A DNA stretch of 64,000 nt from Corella eumyota (taxonomy: Eukaryota > Chordata > Ascidiacea > Phlebobranchia > Corellidae). The position numbers and the translations under genes were made by a program. Below, piece by piece: positions 34,643 to 47,545 of the stretch (position 1 is the first letter of the stretch; every line of letters starts with the position of its first letter). Below the pieces are notes generated by a model, which saw nothing but the letters and a program-made list of their open reading frames with translations, searched no databases and had not been told where the DNA came from. The stretch lies in NCBI GenBank assembly GCA_963082875.1, contig OY720102.1, positions 11,072,990-11,136,989 of the forward strand, written 5' to 3'.

Positions 34643-37600
34643 CTGACTCTACTATAGTACATAAAGGGTTTGGTTATGTACTATAGTAGAGTCAGACGTG
34701 AACGAAACGACCGGCTGGCGCGCAATTATCTTACGGGAAAATAGTGAAGCCATGCCGGTAAACAAGACAAGGGCCATATAAAGAATGCCGCCACCGGAGA
34801 AGCGTCATAAAGTTACCGGAGAACTGGGAGGGTGGACGATACCAAATTATCCACACTGCGGACCGTTTAATCGACAAGGCACTCCTAACTCAGAGTTAGA
34901 TGCAGCTTGTAAATATAGCGAGCTTGGTCCATCAGCTTACTACAATTACAACGAGGCAGACGAACAACTTGTTCACGATACAAATAATATCCCTGGCTTT
35001 ACTAGCGCTGCTGTTGGTGCTGTCTTTCGGACAAAACGTTTACTTGCTCCATCAGCTTCAAAGAAGGGAAAATGCCTTTCTTGGGGAGCGAAGATGTCAA
35101 TCAACAAACACAAGAAGGCGAAATTCGATCGTGAGGCAAAATCATTGGGACTTGATTCAGACGGGTTAAGACAACTATTAATACCGGACGCAAAAGCTTT
35201 CCCAAACATGAAGCGATCTATGGAACCCGACTCGACAGAGGATGAGCCAGCCAACAAAATGGCGGCGACAGAAGACAATGGCGGTGGAGCAGCTCATCCA
35301 GGCCAACTTACACGGATGATAAGAGCACCTGTCATGTATTACAGCATGATAGTGTACGGAAGGCGAAAAGGCATCATGGTGTTCGAAGGAAACAGAAAGG
35401 GGAGCGACGCAGAAACTATAAGAGCACACCCTGGACACCATGGTGGAGCCACGGCACTACAGATAATGGACAAACTATTCCTGAAAATATAAAAAACTGC
35501 ATAGTTAGTAGTGCAATACAAACCAGGCAGATGGAGCTCGGAAATAACAATAGTGATAGCCACACTGGAAACCGCTGGCGTTTCTACACACCAGGAGGCC
35601 AAACAAGACACAAAATAACCGGAGAGCTCTCAGTAAAAGCAGACATGAATGGATACGATCTATACCGAGTTAAAAACTGGCACCTCACAATGTGGCATGG
35701 CACGGCAATGAACAGAATAACCGCCGACGGAGCCATAAAGCCTAGAGTATTCATGGATGTGGCATGGGACAATGATTCAATGTTATATAAAAGATCGTTC
35801 GATATAGGTCACCAGACCAATACAACCCATTGGATTACAGCCTGTGACGAAGAGCCACTTATTACCAACAATAGAATGAAGCGATACGAAATAGGAAATG
35901 ACTTCAACGACATAGGAATCAAAATGCTATAGTAGGATTCCCATACAACGGGCCTAAACAACACATCAACAGGATATACATCCAATGTAACCGTCCAACC
36001 ACTCGACATAACACCGTGGTACGACGTGTCTTCATTAACCAATCCAATATGCAAAGGAATGGTGACACAGATGCATGTGTACACCGACACGATCAAGAAA
36101 GATCTAATGCATGCCAAATACACAGCAGTGGAAAGCAAAAGTGACAACTTAATGTCAATACCATATGTAACAACGTGTGAGCTTGAATTTGCACGACACC
36201 GATAATTTTGACTTGGCGCCTTTTTTTTTGTTTTTTTAATTTTTTTACGCGCCAAGTCGGCGTTTTGTTTTGGTTCGTGTTTTTTCCGTGTTAGCCAATA
36301 AAATTTAAAAGAAAAAAGAGGTGTGTTTATTAACCAATGAGAATAGATTCTAAATTAGTTCGATAAGAAAAAAGAGAATGGCAACAGCTAATATAAGAGC
36401 AGCAACAATCTCATTAATCATCCAAAACTTCTGGAAAAGAGATACAAATCGAACAAAAGCTGAAGATGACTTCCGAAAACAGCAACAATTTGACGAACTA
36501 CTCCTCCTATGGTGCCTCACACCGGCAATCCGCAAGAAGACGGTGACCGAACTCCTAAGGTCTCTTGGAATGGTCATCGGCTGGGCTGGACCAGTGAAGG
36601 TGCTTGAGGATTGGATAAAGTACATGTACAAGTCCAATCATCAAGCAATGATATTCTGTCCAAAGAGCTAAGCAACAACAATAAAGGAAAAGGGATGCGG
36701 TCATATGAGGCCACGGCAAAACAAGTGGCCGCAACATTCGATTCGAAACCTGCGGTGAATGCCTTTAAGCACGCTCTCTTCGCGGAGGACTTTACATTCC
36801 CAGAGACCTTCGTGAAGAGGGCATACGGCATGGTCACCTGGGGCAGCAGTAAGTCGAAAATGGGGAAGGCCTTCGCGGGAATGAAATCAAAATCGGCGAA
36901 CTGGTCAACCAAGGATCATCAATAACGTTATCTCACAAGCAAAGAACATCAAAAACGATGGAGAAAAGCTGAGCAACTTTGAGCTGAAACTGTCTCTCGT
37001 TGGGGCCGCGTTAGAGATTCGCGACCCCAACGAGGATGGGATTAGGCTCAGCCAACATTTTATGTTCCATGGTGCTGCCGGGAAGGGGAAAACCATGATC
37101 GGAGCAATCCTTTTCCCGACGGAATATGCCAGCACCTTAACCAATGACAGTGCCGGGGTGGGTCAGATGTCCCTGCGTCTGAAACATAAGATGATCAAGA
37201 TCGATGACGCAGGGGCATCTTTCTTTAATAATGAGCAACTCACCTCGGCCGTCAAATTTATGTGAAACAATGCGTGGTCGGCCAAGGTCCACGGGGATCG
37301 ACAAGATAATTCAGCAACTTGTGCGTTTATCACCACAAATTGGAAGAACCCCGTGGAACGCTTGGCCGGAATAGGCGACATCAACCCCATTAAAAAAAGG
37401 TTTACAGAGGCGGAGTGGGGAACAGAGGCAATACTGGACCCCCCAACAAAAAAGTACAAACTTTCCACCAAAATAAGCGATGACGTAGTCTGTGAGCTGG
37501 CGAAAGAAGTTGAACAACAACTAGAAAAAAAAGAACGAATCTAAGCCAAACTCACAGACTACGTCATGGCGTTCAATAAAAGCCTCGAAACAACGAGTGA

Positions 37601-37990
37601 TGATGAAGAAGAAACCCCACAACAATCAAAACCACAGAGTCCTAAAAGGAAGAGAGCAATTTATACTAGCGAGAGCTCGTCGGAGGATGACGTAGAATTT
37701 ATACCGAAAAAAACAAAGGTGGCCACCGACAATTTCTGTCAAAAATAAACTAGAGCCAGCCGGCCAAGCCTTACCTGGGTATCTACACCATCCCAATAGC
37801 GACGCCCAGTGTATGTGCGACATTAAAGACCTTGATCTAGAGAAATTCAACGACTGGGTGATACCAGAAATCGAAAACTCCATTGGATTCGATGTACCCG
37901 ATGGAGCACCCACCCCATGAGGAGAGGCGAGACTTGCTATTATATAGCATAATAATCAACGCCATTTTCTTTTTATTTTGTGTTACAAAA
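34643..37990 (+). mobile_element. Parvovirus-like endogenous fossil (capsid part, then SF3 helicase part)
   Basis: The left edge is a near-perfect hairpin (arms 34643-34662 and 34676-34695, 13-base loop). A capsid-type region follows (about 34785-36205), whose start has a phospholipase A2-like segment with YPHCGPFN and SELDAACKYSE, comparable to the VP1 unique part of parvoviruses. A second hairpin (GACTTGGCGC ... GCGCCAAGTC, 36211-36259) separates it from a replication-protein-like region (about 36378-37545) with HGAAGKGKTMIG and CAFITTNWKN, the Walker A and sensor motifs of superfamily 3 helicases. Then comes an acidic-basic stretch to about 37912. GC content is visibly higher than the surroundings. 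It is broken in several places, so it is a fossil, though base composition suggests it is not very ancient. Confidence 0.65.
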
Positions 37991-39290
37991 AGTACTGGCA
38001 CTCAATACAACACTGATGATTTGGAGGCCGTTCATAAATCAACACAATTTTCTCCAGCTATTGTCAAATTGATATCCATGTAAAAAAAGATAATTTAGGT
38101 ATTTTCATTTTTACTTACAACAAAAAAATAAATCAAGTGTTTTAGTAAAAAAAATATTAATTAATATTCAATTTCCTGAATAAATCTATTTAAAGCATAT
38201 GAATCTTTTTTCCTAATGTTTTTAGCTGTGCAAACTAATATAATCGAAAAAAAAGAAGTTGCAACAAAATGGGTCCTCAACTTGTGTAAGCTCCCTTTAT
38301 GCATTGAAGAATTTCGTTCAACATCTGGAAGTGGCTAACATTCCTAAACTTCTTCAAGCTATGTACCAACCACCCAAGAAACCATAACTTCAAGTGTTGT
38401 TACCTTTCTTCCAATTTTTTGTTTTTTTAAAGTACGACAAACGGCCCAAAAAGGGCAAAATAGGGTTCAAAAATATACCTCGGTTGAAGGAATCTTCTTA
38501 TTCATCATGTCCTCGCATACTTATTTCATGTACTTCACAAAATTTATACTGTCAACAATGAGGTTGGGAATGTGTCTATTCTTTTTAACAGTTTTATTTC
38601 TTAAAAAAATTATAAAATTTTTATGTTGTTTCCCATTTTTTAACCTTTTATTTTTAAACAATAGATAAATTAAAGTACACAAACTTAAGAACAACCAAAA
38701 AGTTTGTATTTAGTTTAGTTTTAGGTTCTACTGCATTGCTCGAAATATCAGTTTCCAATCAAGCCTATGCCAGCACAACCATCTTTTTGCCATAGAGCTC
38801 GCAGAGAATTGTGCTATATTTTTTAATCGTAAAATACAAGAAAAAACGGGATAAAATAACCTCCGTAAAAGAAACAAATTAAAACCAAACCTAATATAAA
38901 ATAAGTTAACAAGGTTTTTAACATCTGAAAATAAAAATAAAATCATTGAAAAAATTGTTTAACGCAAGAGTAAACTTTTGTGCTGAACTAAAATACGTGT
39001 TATTATCGACGTCACAAATCGGGGGTTTAACAACTTACCTGTCATGTCGCTCCGATTTATTTCTATATATTTTGTGGAAATCAATGTACCCAAACACGGC
39101 ATATTTTTAAAAAAAGTGAGTAAAATATTAAAAGGGGTCGAATACAAGCGTAAACTTCCAGGGTATATTTTTGGATTTATTGCGGCAAATGGCAAAATCG
39201 GATAACATTTTAAAAGTGCCACAGTAAATAAATATACATCCAAGACAATCCAAAATAAACTTTCTTCTTACATTAAATTTATGATAAAAA
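37991..39290. other. AT-rich spacer between two viral-type fossils
   Basis: No clear gene. The last 250 bases could belong to the Polinton that follows, but I recognise nothing in them. Confidence 0.3.
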
Positions 39291-39299
39291 GGCAAAGAA

Positions 39300-41098
39300 A
39301 TGAGTGTACAACAAAAAGTACTTGCCTATAACCAAAGACTTCAACATTATTTGACTTTTAAGGAGCAAACCGAAGCACCGATCCCGATCAAACTAAAATC
39401 GATTCCTAAACAGGGCTTGGATTTTAAAAACAAAATTTTAAAAATGCTACCTCACAGCTTAAAAGCAAAAGAAAGCCATATAATCAACGTTATATGGACC
39501 TCACCTCGTTGTGATATCGGGGATTTAATTGATGATGTGTTAAAACAACGAAAAACCGATACGATAGGATCCGAACACTTGTACAAGGAGTTTGATTTGC
39601 AAGGTATAACTGGCGTAGCCAGGAAGTTTTAGCGGAATCGATGCATTAGCGCGAAGCACTAAATTAAATAAAAAACAAGTTAAAAATGGCTTTTAGGGCA
39701 AGATGTCTATACATTACATCGCCGAGCTCGTAAGAATTACCCGCGACGAAAAACAATTGTTTTCGGTGAAAACAAACAATACCAAATCGACTTAATTGAT
39801 CTCACGAAACTTGCCAAACACGACGACTGATTTAAATTTATTTTAACGTGTATTGATGTATTTTCAAAATTTGATTATGCCTTTCCATTGAAAAACAATT
39901 GCGCCGTTTCAACTACAAAGGCTTTCGGGACTACTAAAAAGGTATAACGTCGAGTCGTTCTCAACACAAGAATACTTAATTAACGCATCTCTGGCAGAAC
40001 GCTTTAATTTAACTATTTTAACAAAACTCTACAAGTACTTCACGCACACTGGGACATTTCGTTATATCGAAGTTTTGCAAAAAATCGTCGATTCCTACAA
40101 TCACAGCAACTATAGAAGTACTGGTTTTGTGGCTGCCAACGTAAAATGAGAATAAGCCAACGTAAATGAGAATAATCGCGAAGAAGTTTAGTTCAACTTG
40201 TATGAAGCAGATTCAAAACCTAATAAAAAACCGCGTTTGAGTGTTGACACTTTAGTAAGAGTGAGTCGTCTCCAGAAACGTTTTTAAAATTCGTATCAGC
40301 AAAATTTTTTGGAAGAAATTTTTAAAATACGAGAAGCTGTAGCAGGCAATCCTCCTTATTATCACCTCAAAGATTTTAACGATGAATTTGTGGCTGGGAC
40401 TTTTTATGAGGAGAGGCTGGGTACGGTTTAGGTAGTATTTCTAGTAGCCTAGGACGCGCAATCATACCCATGATTAAATCCGGGGCCAAAGCAGTCGGAA
40501 AACAAGCACTTTCTAGCGGAATTAACCTAACCGGAGATCTGATACGTGAAGAAAACCCAAAACAAGCTTTTCTTAAACGCAGCAAAGAAATGAGAAATCA
40601 AATTATGCATGACGCAAGAGATTCTTTTTTTCCACCACCACCCGGTACTAAACATAAAATTCGCGGCACAAAGCAAAAACGAGCCGGTCAGAAAATCACC
40701 GTCAAAGGGAAACGCAGAAAAAAAAGACGTTTTTGATTAGGTAAAGGCTCTAATCCACCCGCTTTCTTGCGACTGCTCAATTTATTTTCTGTGCCACCTA
40801 CTCAGACGTCAATCGAAAGTTCGAAAACTATTCAAATCTTACCTCTGTCCGCATTAAACGACGATTCTCCAGATAAAATTTATTGTGTCAGACAGTGTCG
40901 AACAATACATAGATTTAGCTGCAATTCGCCTTTTTGTGCGTGCAAAAATCGTTAAAAATGATGGAACTAATTTAGCTGATGATCAACAGAAAGCGCCTAT
41001 TAATTACTTGCTAAACACAATGTTTAGTCAAGTAGATTTGAGCTTAAACGACAAACTCGTTTCGCCTAGCTCGAATACCTATGCCTACAGAAGGTAAT
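39300..41098 (+). mobile_element. Polinton/Maverick fossil (integrase, core-like and capsid-like parts)
   Basis: Parts in order: an unknown leading region (39300-39632), an integrase-like region near 39680-40140 with FKFILTCIDVFSKFDYAF typical of retroviral-type integrases of Polintons, a small very basic region at 40470-40736 ending in KGKRRKKRRF, reminiscent of a DNA-packaging core protein, and a capsid-associated region (40740-41098) with SVPPTQTSIES and YIDLAAIRLFVRAKIV, the start of the F54H12.2-like family found in Polintons. DNA polymerase, ATPase, protease and terminal repeats are not seen. It is broken and truncated, an old copy. Confidence 0.75.
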
Positions 41099-41099
41099 G

Positions 41100-42456
41100 T
41101 TAGTTTAGAAATGATTTAGCGTAATGTAATATTGTAATATTATCGCCCCCATTTTTTGTATATATATTGTTACCAATAAAGTATGTTAACCAGAATTCTA
41201 AAATTCTAAATTCTATTTGAATAAGGTTTTTACCTAGGAATATATTTAAGTATTTTAATACATTGCTGGACCTTTCGGTCACCCTCCTAACCCAATTCCC
41301 TACAAAGTCAAGTAATTAAATTTGCAGTAAGTAAAAACTTCAAACTTAGTATGCTCTAAATAGGTGATCTCGTAGCTTTTATTTATTAGTTCTAAGGTAT
41401 TTACAAATTTTTTCCATAAAATTATGCCAATTGAGTTTGTATTGTCGGCGACAACAACAAATTGCCGTTGCACCGAATTGCCTTTAAGAAAGCCTACTTA
41501 CTTAGTAATTTTAGTTTGCCAGCAGCAACTTCTGCGGTAAAATATGATGATATTAATAATTGATAAGTTAAATTTCAATTTAAAAAATTACTGACTTTTA
41601 GTATTTTGACACGTTACAATTTATGCAAAACTATTTTACTAACATTACATGACCTTCGCTTGCCTATAATTACTAACTGTTTTTAGGTGGCCGTTGTACT
41701 ATGCTTTACAAACATTTAACTGTTGTAACTAGTTATCCTGCTTATAAATAAACATCTGTTTTCAAAGTGTTTTACCGAAGTACAATTACACTTCTTAAAG
41801 TGTTTTATTGTTATAGCTTAGACAGGCTTTTTTATGGTTATGACTGATAACCTCTGTACAAAGATTAGCGTAAATTATTTTTGTCAAGAAATTTACGAAA
41901 AATTCAAAAAAATTATATTGAATGAATCCAACTGCATTTGTTTGTTAAAACATATTAAACTTAAAAAAAAAAAAAGTTTAAAATCATTAAATTTTTTTTA
42001 ATTTAGTACTTTATATATAATTATAAGGCGTATTCATTTTTATTAATATAAACGCAATGATTTTAACGAAATAAAAATGTTAAATTCGTAATTTTATTTA
42101 AATTTATCTAAAATATTAATAAGGTATATTTTAGTTAAGAAAATTTCAAGTTGGCCTAAACTATATCATGTTCTTTTATTTTTTTTTAAATGTGAAATTT
42201 GTGTCCAGAGCTTGTAAGTGCGTTTAACACTTTTGGTGTTAGTTAATGGTGCAAAAAGATCTGGAGTCGCTGGACTATTACTTAAATGTGCGAAAAAATT
42301 CCTAGTTTTTTTGTAAATTACACAGGAAATGAAAATCACGCTGTTAAATTTTGTTTTGTTAAAAACATTTTACATACAATAAAGTTTTAAATTATCAGTA
42401 AAAAAATTGTAATAAAATTTTGTAAAACTTAACTTTTCTAATAAAACACTTCTTAA
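41100..42456. other. AT-rich stretch; right part shared with 60574-61158
   Basis: There is no gene. From 41872 on the DNA is the same as at 60574-61158. CACTTCTTAAAGTGT occurs at 41788 and again at 42448, and ATAAAACACTT near 42441 mirrors AAGTGTTTTAT near 41797, so 41793-42456 may be a small TTAA-targeting non-autonomous element. Confidence 0.4.
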
Positions 42457-45298
42457 AGTGTGTAGCCCATGCTAAAACAACTCAATTTAAAATTAATATT
42501 TATGCCAACATATAGCTAATTATAAATGTTCGTCATTTAAAAACGTTTAATTTATTTTTAAACTTAATTTTAATTTTCGAGAAAAAAAAATTGTCCAAAA
42601 CGGGTTCTGACGTCACTCCGGGAGATTATGATGTCACAATAGTCTTACACGTCGAATCAAAATTCTAATTTAAAAACGACAACACTTTAGACAGGTTAAA
42701 CTACTAAAATTCTTTATTAGATTACATTCTTGCGCTTTGTTTTAACCTTATATTTTGTTAAACATGTTGCATTTATTCGGTTATAACTTATTTACTACAA
42801 ACTTAAAACGTAAATAGTATTTAGCCTTTGCGCGTGAGTTGCCCTAAAAAAGCCTTACACAGATTAATTAAAATCAGTCTTATCACATGCTGGCACGATA
42901 GTTAGCCTAATTGCTTAGCACTGCGTGATACTGTTATTTAAGTAATTTGTAGAAATTGATAATGTTTTAGCGTTTTTATTTTGTTTGTAGCTTATTTTCC
43001 TGTCAGAAGGTCAGTCAGATTGATACTATTTTTGATTGTTGATTGTAGTTCAGGCGCTTGTAAGGTAACAGAGCAATGTTATTCATTGTATAACTAGCTT
43101 AAATTATTCAGTTTATATAATCATTTAAGGCTTTAATATGTATATACTTTGTTGTTTGTTTACTAATGGTGTGTTGCAATATAGCATTTTTTAGAAAAAG
43201 GTTAAATTACTAAGCCATTTAAAAAAATCGTTCAATCAAAATGCCGAGTTGGTGTGTTGTAGCTGATTGTGAAGGAAATTCTGACAAAAGAGATGTTAGT
43301 ATGTTTTATTTCCCCAAACACCCACAACTTCGAGAAGAGTGGGTACTCTTTGTTAAAAAAACTAAAAGTAACTGGAATGCAAAGACTGGAAAAAAGCAGT
43401 CTACAATATGTAGTTTGCATTTTAAAACCACAGATTTTAAAAACTTTAACCAGTTTACAATGGGATTTGCCAAAAAGCTTATCCTGAATAATGATGCTAT
43501 TCCTTCAATCTACCCAGCACATAAGGTTAGTAAGAAGCTATATGTTAGCAATTATTAACAAATTGTTGACAAATTATTTTTACAAGCAGGTTGTTTCACC
43601 AATCCACATCAAAAGTGATTTGCAGGTAGTTATGGAAGCCGAGGCAAGTACATCTGGGCTACAAAAATATTGCGAAATGGGAACCCAATGTAAACCTCTA
43701 AGTAAAGCCACTTCAACACAAACACAAAATGTTTTAAAAACACATCATGTGCGGTCAAAATATACACAGACTGATACTAAAACAGCAAGTATAGGTAACA
43801 CTTTTTTAATAAAATGATAGACTATTTTTTTTAAAAACTACACTAGATTTTAATATTAGGTGTAATTTTTTAAATATTTAATAGGAGTTCAAGCTACAGT
43901 AGAGAAATTTGAATTTGGCCAAACTTGGAAACCATTTATTGGTCCAGTAAGCACCTCAACACCACAAAAAAAAAGAAAATTTGAAAATGTCGATTTGAGT
44001 TTTGTGGATGATGAGCAGAGTGACCCAACATTTGCCCTAGAAAATGTCTCATACAATGTTAGTGATCTAGAATCAACGCTGTAAGTAGAACTGTTTTTAA
44101 AAATAAATGCTATTTTTTAACAGCTTATTATAACAAAAAAAACTATTTCTTTTTTTTAAACGAAATAGTAATTTCCATAAACTTTTTCTTTTAACAGAAA
44201 CTTATCAAAGATGATTCAAGAACAGACGAAAAATTTGTTGTGTACCACAAAAATTTAATGAAACTTTTTAACTTATGCCCTTTCTGTGGCAGTTTTTGTA
44301 ATGCAAACATTTCCAATCGAATGGGAAGCTATATTGAAGTTTCACAGACATGTCGGAAGTGTGATTTCTCTAGGTCTTGGCCCAGCCAGCCGAAACTAGA
44401 ATCAAACATTCCGGCTGGAAATCTTTTGTTATCTGGGTCAATTATATGCAATGGCCTTTCATACGTCAAAGTATTGCGAATGCTTGAAACTAGTAATATA
44501 GCTACTATTTCGCAAACCACATTTAAAAGACATTTTTCCAATTTCATTCAACCAGTGATTTATCACTTTTACAAATCTGAGCAAGCCTCTATATTAAATG
44601 AAATTAAAATTTCAAATGGTGCAAATTTAACTGTTGGTGGCGATGGAAGAGCAGATAGTCCAGGACATAGTGCAAAGTATGGCACCTACACAGTTCTGGA
44701 CTTGGATTGCAATAAAGTAATTGATTTACAATTAGTACAAGTAAGTCTTAGTTTTTGAAACTTAATAACCTTATCACTGACATTGTATTTAAAAATAATT
44801 TCTTGTTTTGCAGAGCAATGAAACCACAAGCAGCAATGCGATGGAAAAAGAGGGTTTTTTAAGGTCAATGAACTTTTTACACAGTGAAGGATTCCACATT
44901 AAAACATTGGTAACTGATCGTCATTTGCAAATTTGTCAGGGAAAACATGTCAGCAACTGAGCATACTTTTGATGTGTGGCATGTAGCAAAAAGTAAGCGT
45001 TTACTTTATTATATACATAATGTTGTACTCTTATTGCCAAGGTAAAAACTTTTTTCATTAAATAGGTGTCAAGAAGAGCCTGATTGCTGCTGAAAAAAAG
45101 CATGGTTGTCAACTAATAAAGGAATGGGCAAGGAGTATTATCAACCATTTGTACTGGTGTGCTCTCTCGTCAGATGGCTATGATCGCCAACTCATAGTTG
45201 ACAAGTGGAAATCGTTATTAAACCATGTCTGTGATAAGCATGACAATCATGACAGCGAGTTGTATCCGAAATGCCTACATGATGATTTAACTTGTGAT
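41872..45298 (+). repeat. Long direct repeat, copy 1 (partner 60574-64000)
   Basis: Every part that I compared is identical to the partner at a constant offset of 18702 bases, including all exons, introns and 585 bases of left flank. Identity breaks at 41871/60573 on the left; on the right the partner runs off the window. Confidence 0.95.
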
Positions 45299-46056
45299 GA
45301 AAGGCAATTAAAAAAATGGATTAATAGTTGTAAGTAATTTTTTGGGGGGTTGGAAAAGTTGGAAATTATTTAAGTCTTGTGTTAATGGTAATAATGTATA
45401 TACTTTGTATTTTTTTTAGGCTCACCAGTTTACATTGAACTCGAAAAAATTATAAACAATAAGAGGTTATGCAAGGACATAAAAAAATTAAGCACTATGA
45501 AACAAACATCATCTGTAGAAGCCTTTAACAGTCTACTGTTACAGTTTGCTCCAAAATTGCGAGCATTTTCCTTTGCAGGAATGCTATGCAGGTATGTAGC
45601 TATAAGAATATGGAAAATCAGTAAAAGCAACAATTTAGTATATACTTTTTGCACATGTTTTTCTATCTCCCAGACAATATTTGGCGGTGCTTCATTATAA
45701 TGAAAATTGCAACAGAGATCTACAAGTGAGCAGCGAGGGTACTCCCACAGTTGCAGTTTATTTCCCAAAGGCAAAAAAAGGACAATACTCAATAAGAAAA
45801 ATTAGAAAAAAACCCACTTATGGTTAGTGGAAATATCATGGTTTCTTAACTGTCTACAAATTTTTACAATAATCATATTTTGTATTTTGTAGAGTATATC
45901 AACAAAGTTATTACGATTCTGTTGGGTGCAATAGAAAAAGAATATGAAGGCTTTAGGAAAAAATGGGAGGCTATCAATATTCCAGAGCCTCTTTGTAAAC
46001 AATATGAACACCCTGAACAGGAAGAAGCCTTGGCTACTTACAAATCTCGCTTTTGA
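43241..46056 (+). CDS. THAP-domain Kolobok transposase, nine exons, one probable frameshift
   Basis: Exons by GT-AG borders: 43241-43525, 43590-43794, 43885-44080, 44198-44740, 44814-44992, 45066-45329, 45420-45591, 45674-45822, 45893-46056. The first exon is a THAP zinc finger (CVVADC ... CSLHF), which binds the element ends. Exon 4 has a zinc-binding CPFCGSFCN ... CRKCDF and the first catalytic aspartate in GGDGRADSPGHSAKYGTY. Exon 5 holds LVTDRH and DVWHVAKS, exon 6 INHLYWCALSS, exon 7 the catalytic glutamate in QTSSVEAFNS, exon 8 LHYNENCNRD and YFPKAKKGQYS. In exon 5 the frame slips between HLQI and VRENMSATEH (about 44925-44935), so this copy probably makes no full enzyme. Everything else is open. 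Confidence 0.85.
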
Positions 46057-46138
46057 AAAATTAAATTGAAATTTTGTCTTGTGCTTTATTTTTTATTTGT
46101 GCATGTAATAATAAACAAAAATCCAATAAACAAAAAAG

Positions 46139-46914
46139 CTAATCATGTAAAACAGGTAAAAACCCTGTGTATAATTCCGAACTGTATTTATTTCGGATGG
46201 TGGTAACAACACATGAAGGAATGATTTTTCTGTGTTTTTCTCCGAGCCATTTCCATACCCATCTCACAAAGTTTCGGTACGCAGTGTAGCGATATTTTCT
46301 AAAAAATAGAATCGATTTTATTTTAAAAATTATGTGTATATAGATATTTTTTAACTGGGTAGTTTCATTATAGCAAAAATAATTCTAAAAAAAACTTTAA
46401 ACTAACTTACTCATGAACAGTGGTAATGCCATCATATAATTGTATGCCATGATGTTGTCTATAGCCAAAATAAGACATTTCCAACACCCACTCATCGAGG
46501 CAAACAGATGTGAAGCCTGGATGTTGGGTTATACACTTTATCTCTGAAAACTGATCTAATTTTTCTATAATTTGGGGATAAGCTTTGCAACAGACACATT
46601 CTTCAGGTTTGGGCATTGCTGTACAAACCTGACATTCACACCTACAATAAAATATAGTTAAATTTTTTTTGCAATGGTTAGCAGTGACAAACTACTTACT
46701 ATACAATAATCAAGTATTAAGCTTACCAATCTGTGTTATTTAGGACATTTATATCAACAGTTTCAGTAGCTATTTCTTCGGAAGTTTCATTTTCAGCATA
46801 TTCAGGCTCAAACATAAACGGTTGTATTTCATGTAGAACGTTATCAGAGCTGCTAGAACTTGAACATTCAGAACCAGATAATGAAAAGTCAGAAGTTTGC
46901 CGAAAATATTCCAT
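46139..46914 (-). CDS. P2X7 ballast-like cysteine-rich protein, second gene of Kolobok B
   Basis: Three exons on the minus strand: 46914-46727, 46641-46413 and 46298-46139. Exon 1 is an acidic serine-rich leader with IQPFMFEPEYAE and ends in a split tryptophan codon. Exon 2 gives CECQVCTAMPKPEECVCCKA, then CITQHPGFTSVCLDEWVLEM. Exon 3 gives YRYTAYRNFVRWVWKWLG, IIPSC and LYTGF. This is collinear with the human P2X7 tail from its CQCGSC through CC, CIT, VL, CAYRCYATW, LPSC and QYSGF. All exons are open and splice sites are normal. There is no signal peptide or membrane span. I infer a zinc-binding nuclear or cytosolic accessory protein of the transposon. Confidence 0.8.
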
Positions 46915-47545
46915 TGTAAATTAAAAATTTATAAACAGAAACAAAAATGTAGATGCTATTAAAAAATAAGATAGATGTTGTATAACGTCTAAACTGAAAA
47001 AACGCTTGCCTACACTCCTGTTGTCTGTCTGCAAATAAGGTTATATTGTCATTACTTTATCACTCGTGCCTTCTGTCAAGCTAGCTAAAATTAATACGCT
47101 ACAAGCAGACAAGACAGATTGCTAACTAGACTGAAACCTTTTTCGCGCGATCTAATTGATGACTGACCATTAACCGACGTTACGCTTTATATTGGCACAA
47201 TACTGTCTTAATTACAGCAAACAGAATCTTTGCGTGGTAGTAAGTAAATTACTAGACGAACAACAAATTGCGATCAAGTCAGTAGACTCAGTTAAAAGTA
47301 TGGCAGACCTTTTAATAATTCTCTTCATATACTTTCATTGTTACGTCATAATCTCCCGGAGTGACGTCAATTTGCGTTTTAGACTTTTTTTTTAAATTGA
47401 AATTTTTTGATTTTAAAATTGTAACTACAGACAACTTAGGCTACTTAAAAGTTCTATTTTGGATGGGATTTGTTCCATATACCTTTCCTAATAATTTAAT
47501 TCTTAAATATTATACTAAACAAAAAGCGTGGGCTACACACTTTAA

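Larger units (their letters stand above)
42457..47541 (+). mobile_element. Kolobok-type DNA transposon B, two convergent genes, TTAA target
   Basis: TTAA at 42453-42456 and 47542-47545 flank the inverted ends AGTGTGTAGCCCATGCT and AGCGTGGGCTACACACT (one mismatch). TTAA duplication together with a THAP-DDE transposase is the Kolobok signature. Inner inverted repeats include TGACGTCACTCCGGGAGATTATG on the left (42608) and its complement at 47345-47369. The element is 5085 bp and carries a nine-exon transposase (plus) facing a three-exon ballast-like gene (minus), 82 bases apart. Confidence 0.85.

Noticed and set aside
41793-42456. A possible small TTAA-targeting element next to Kolobok B
   Set aside because: ATAAAACACTT and AAGTGTTTTAT pair, and CACTTCTTAAAGTGT is repeated, but the match is short and the right end is off by two bases, so I list it only as a note in the stretch.
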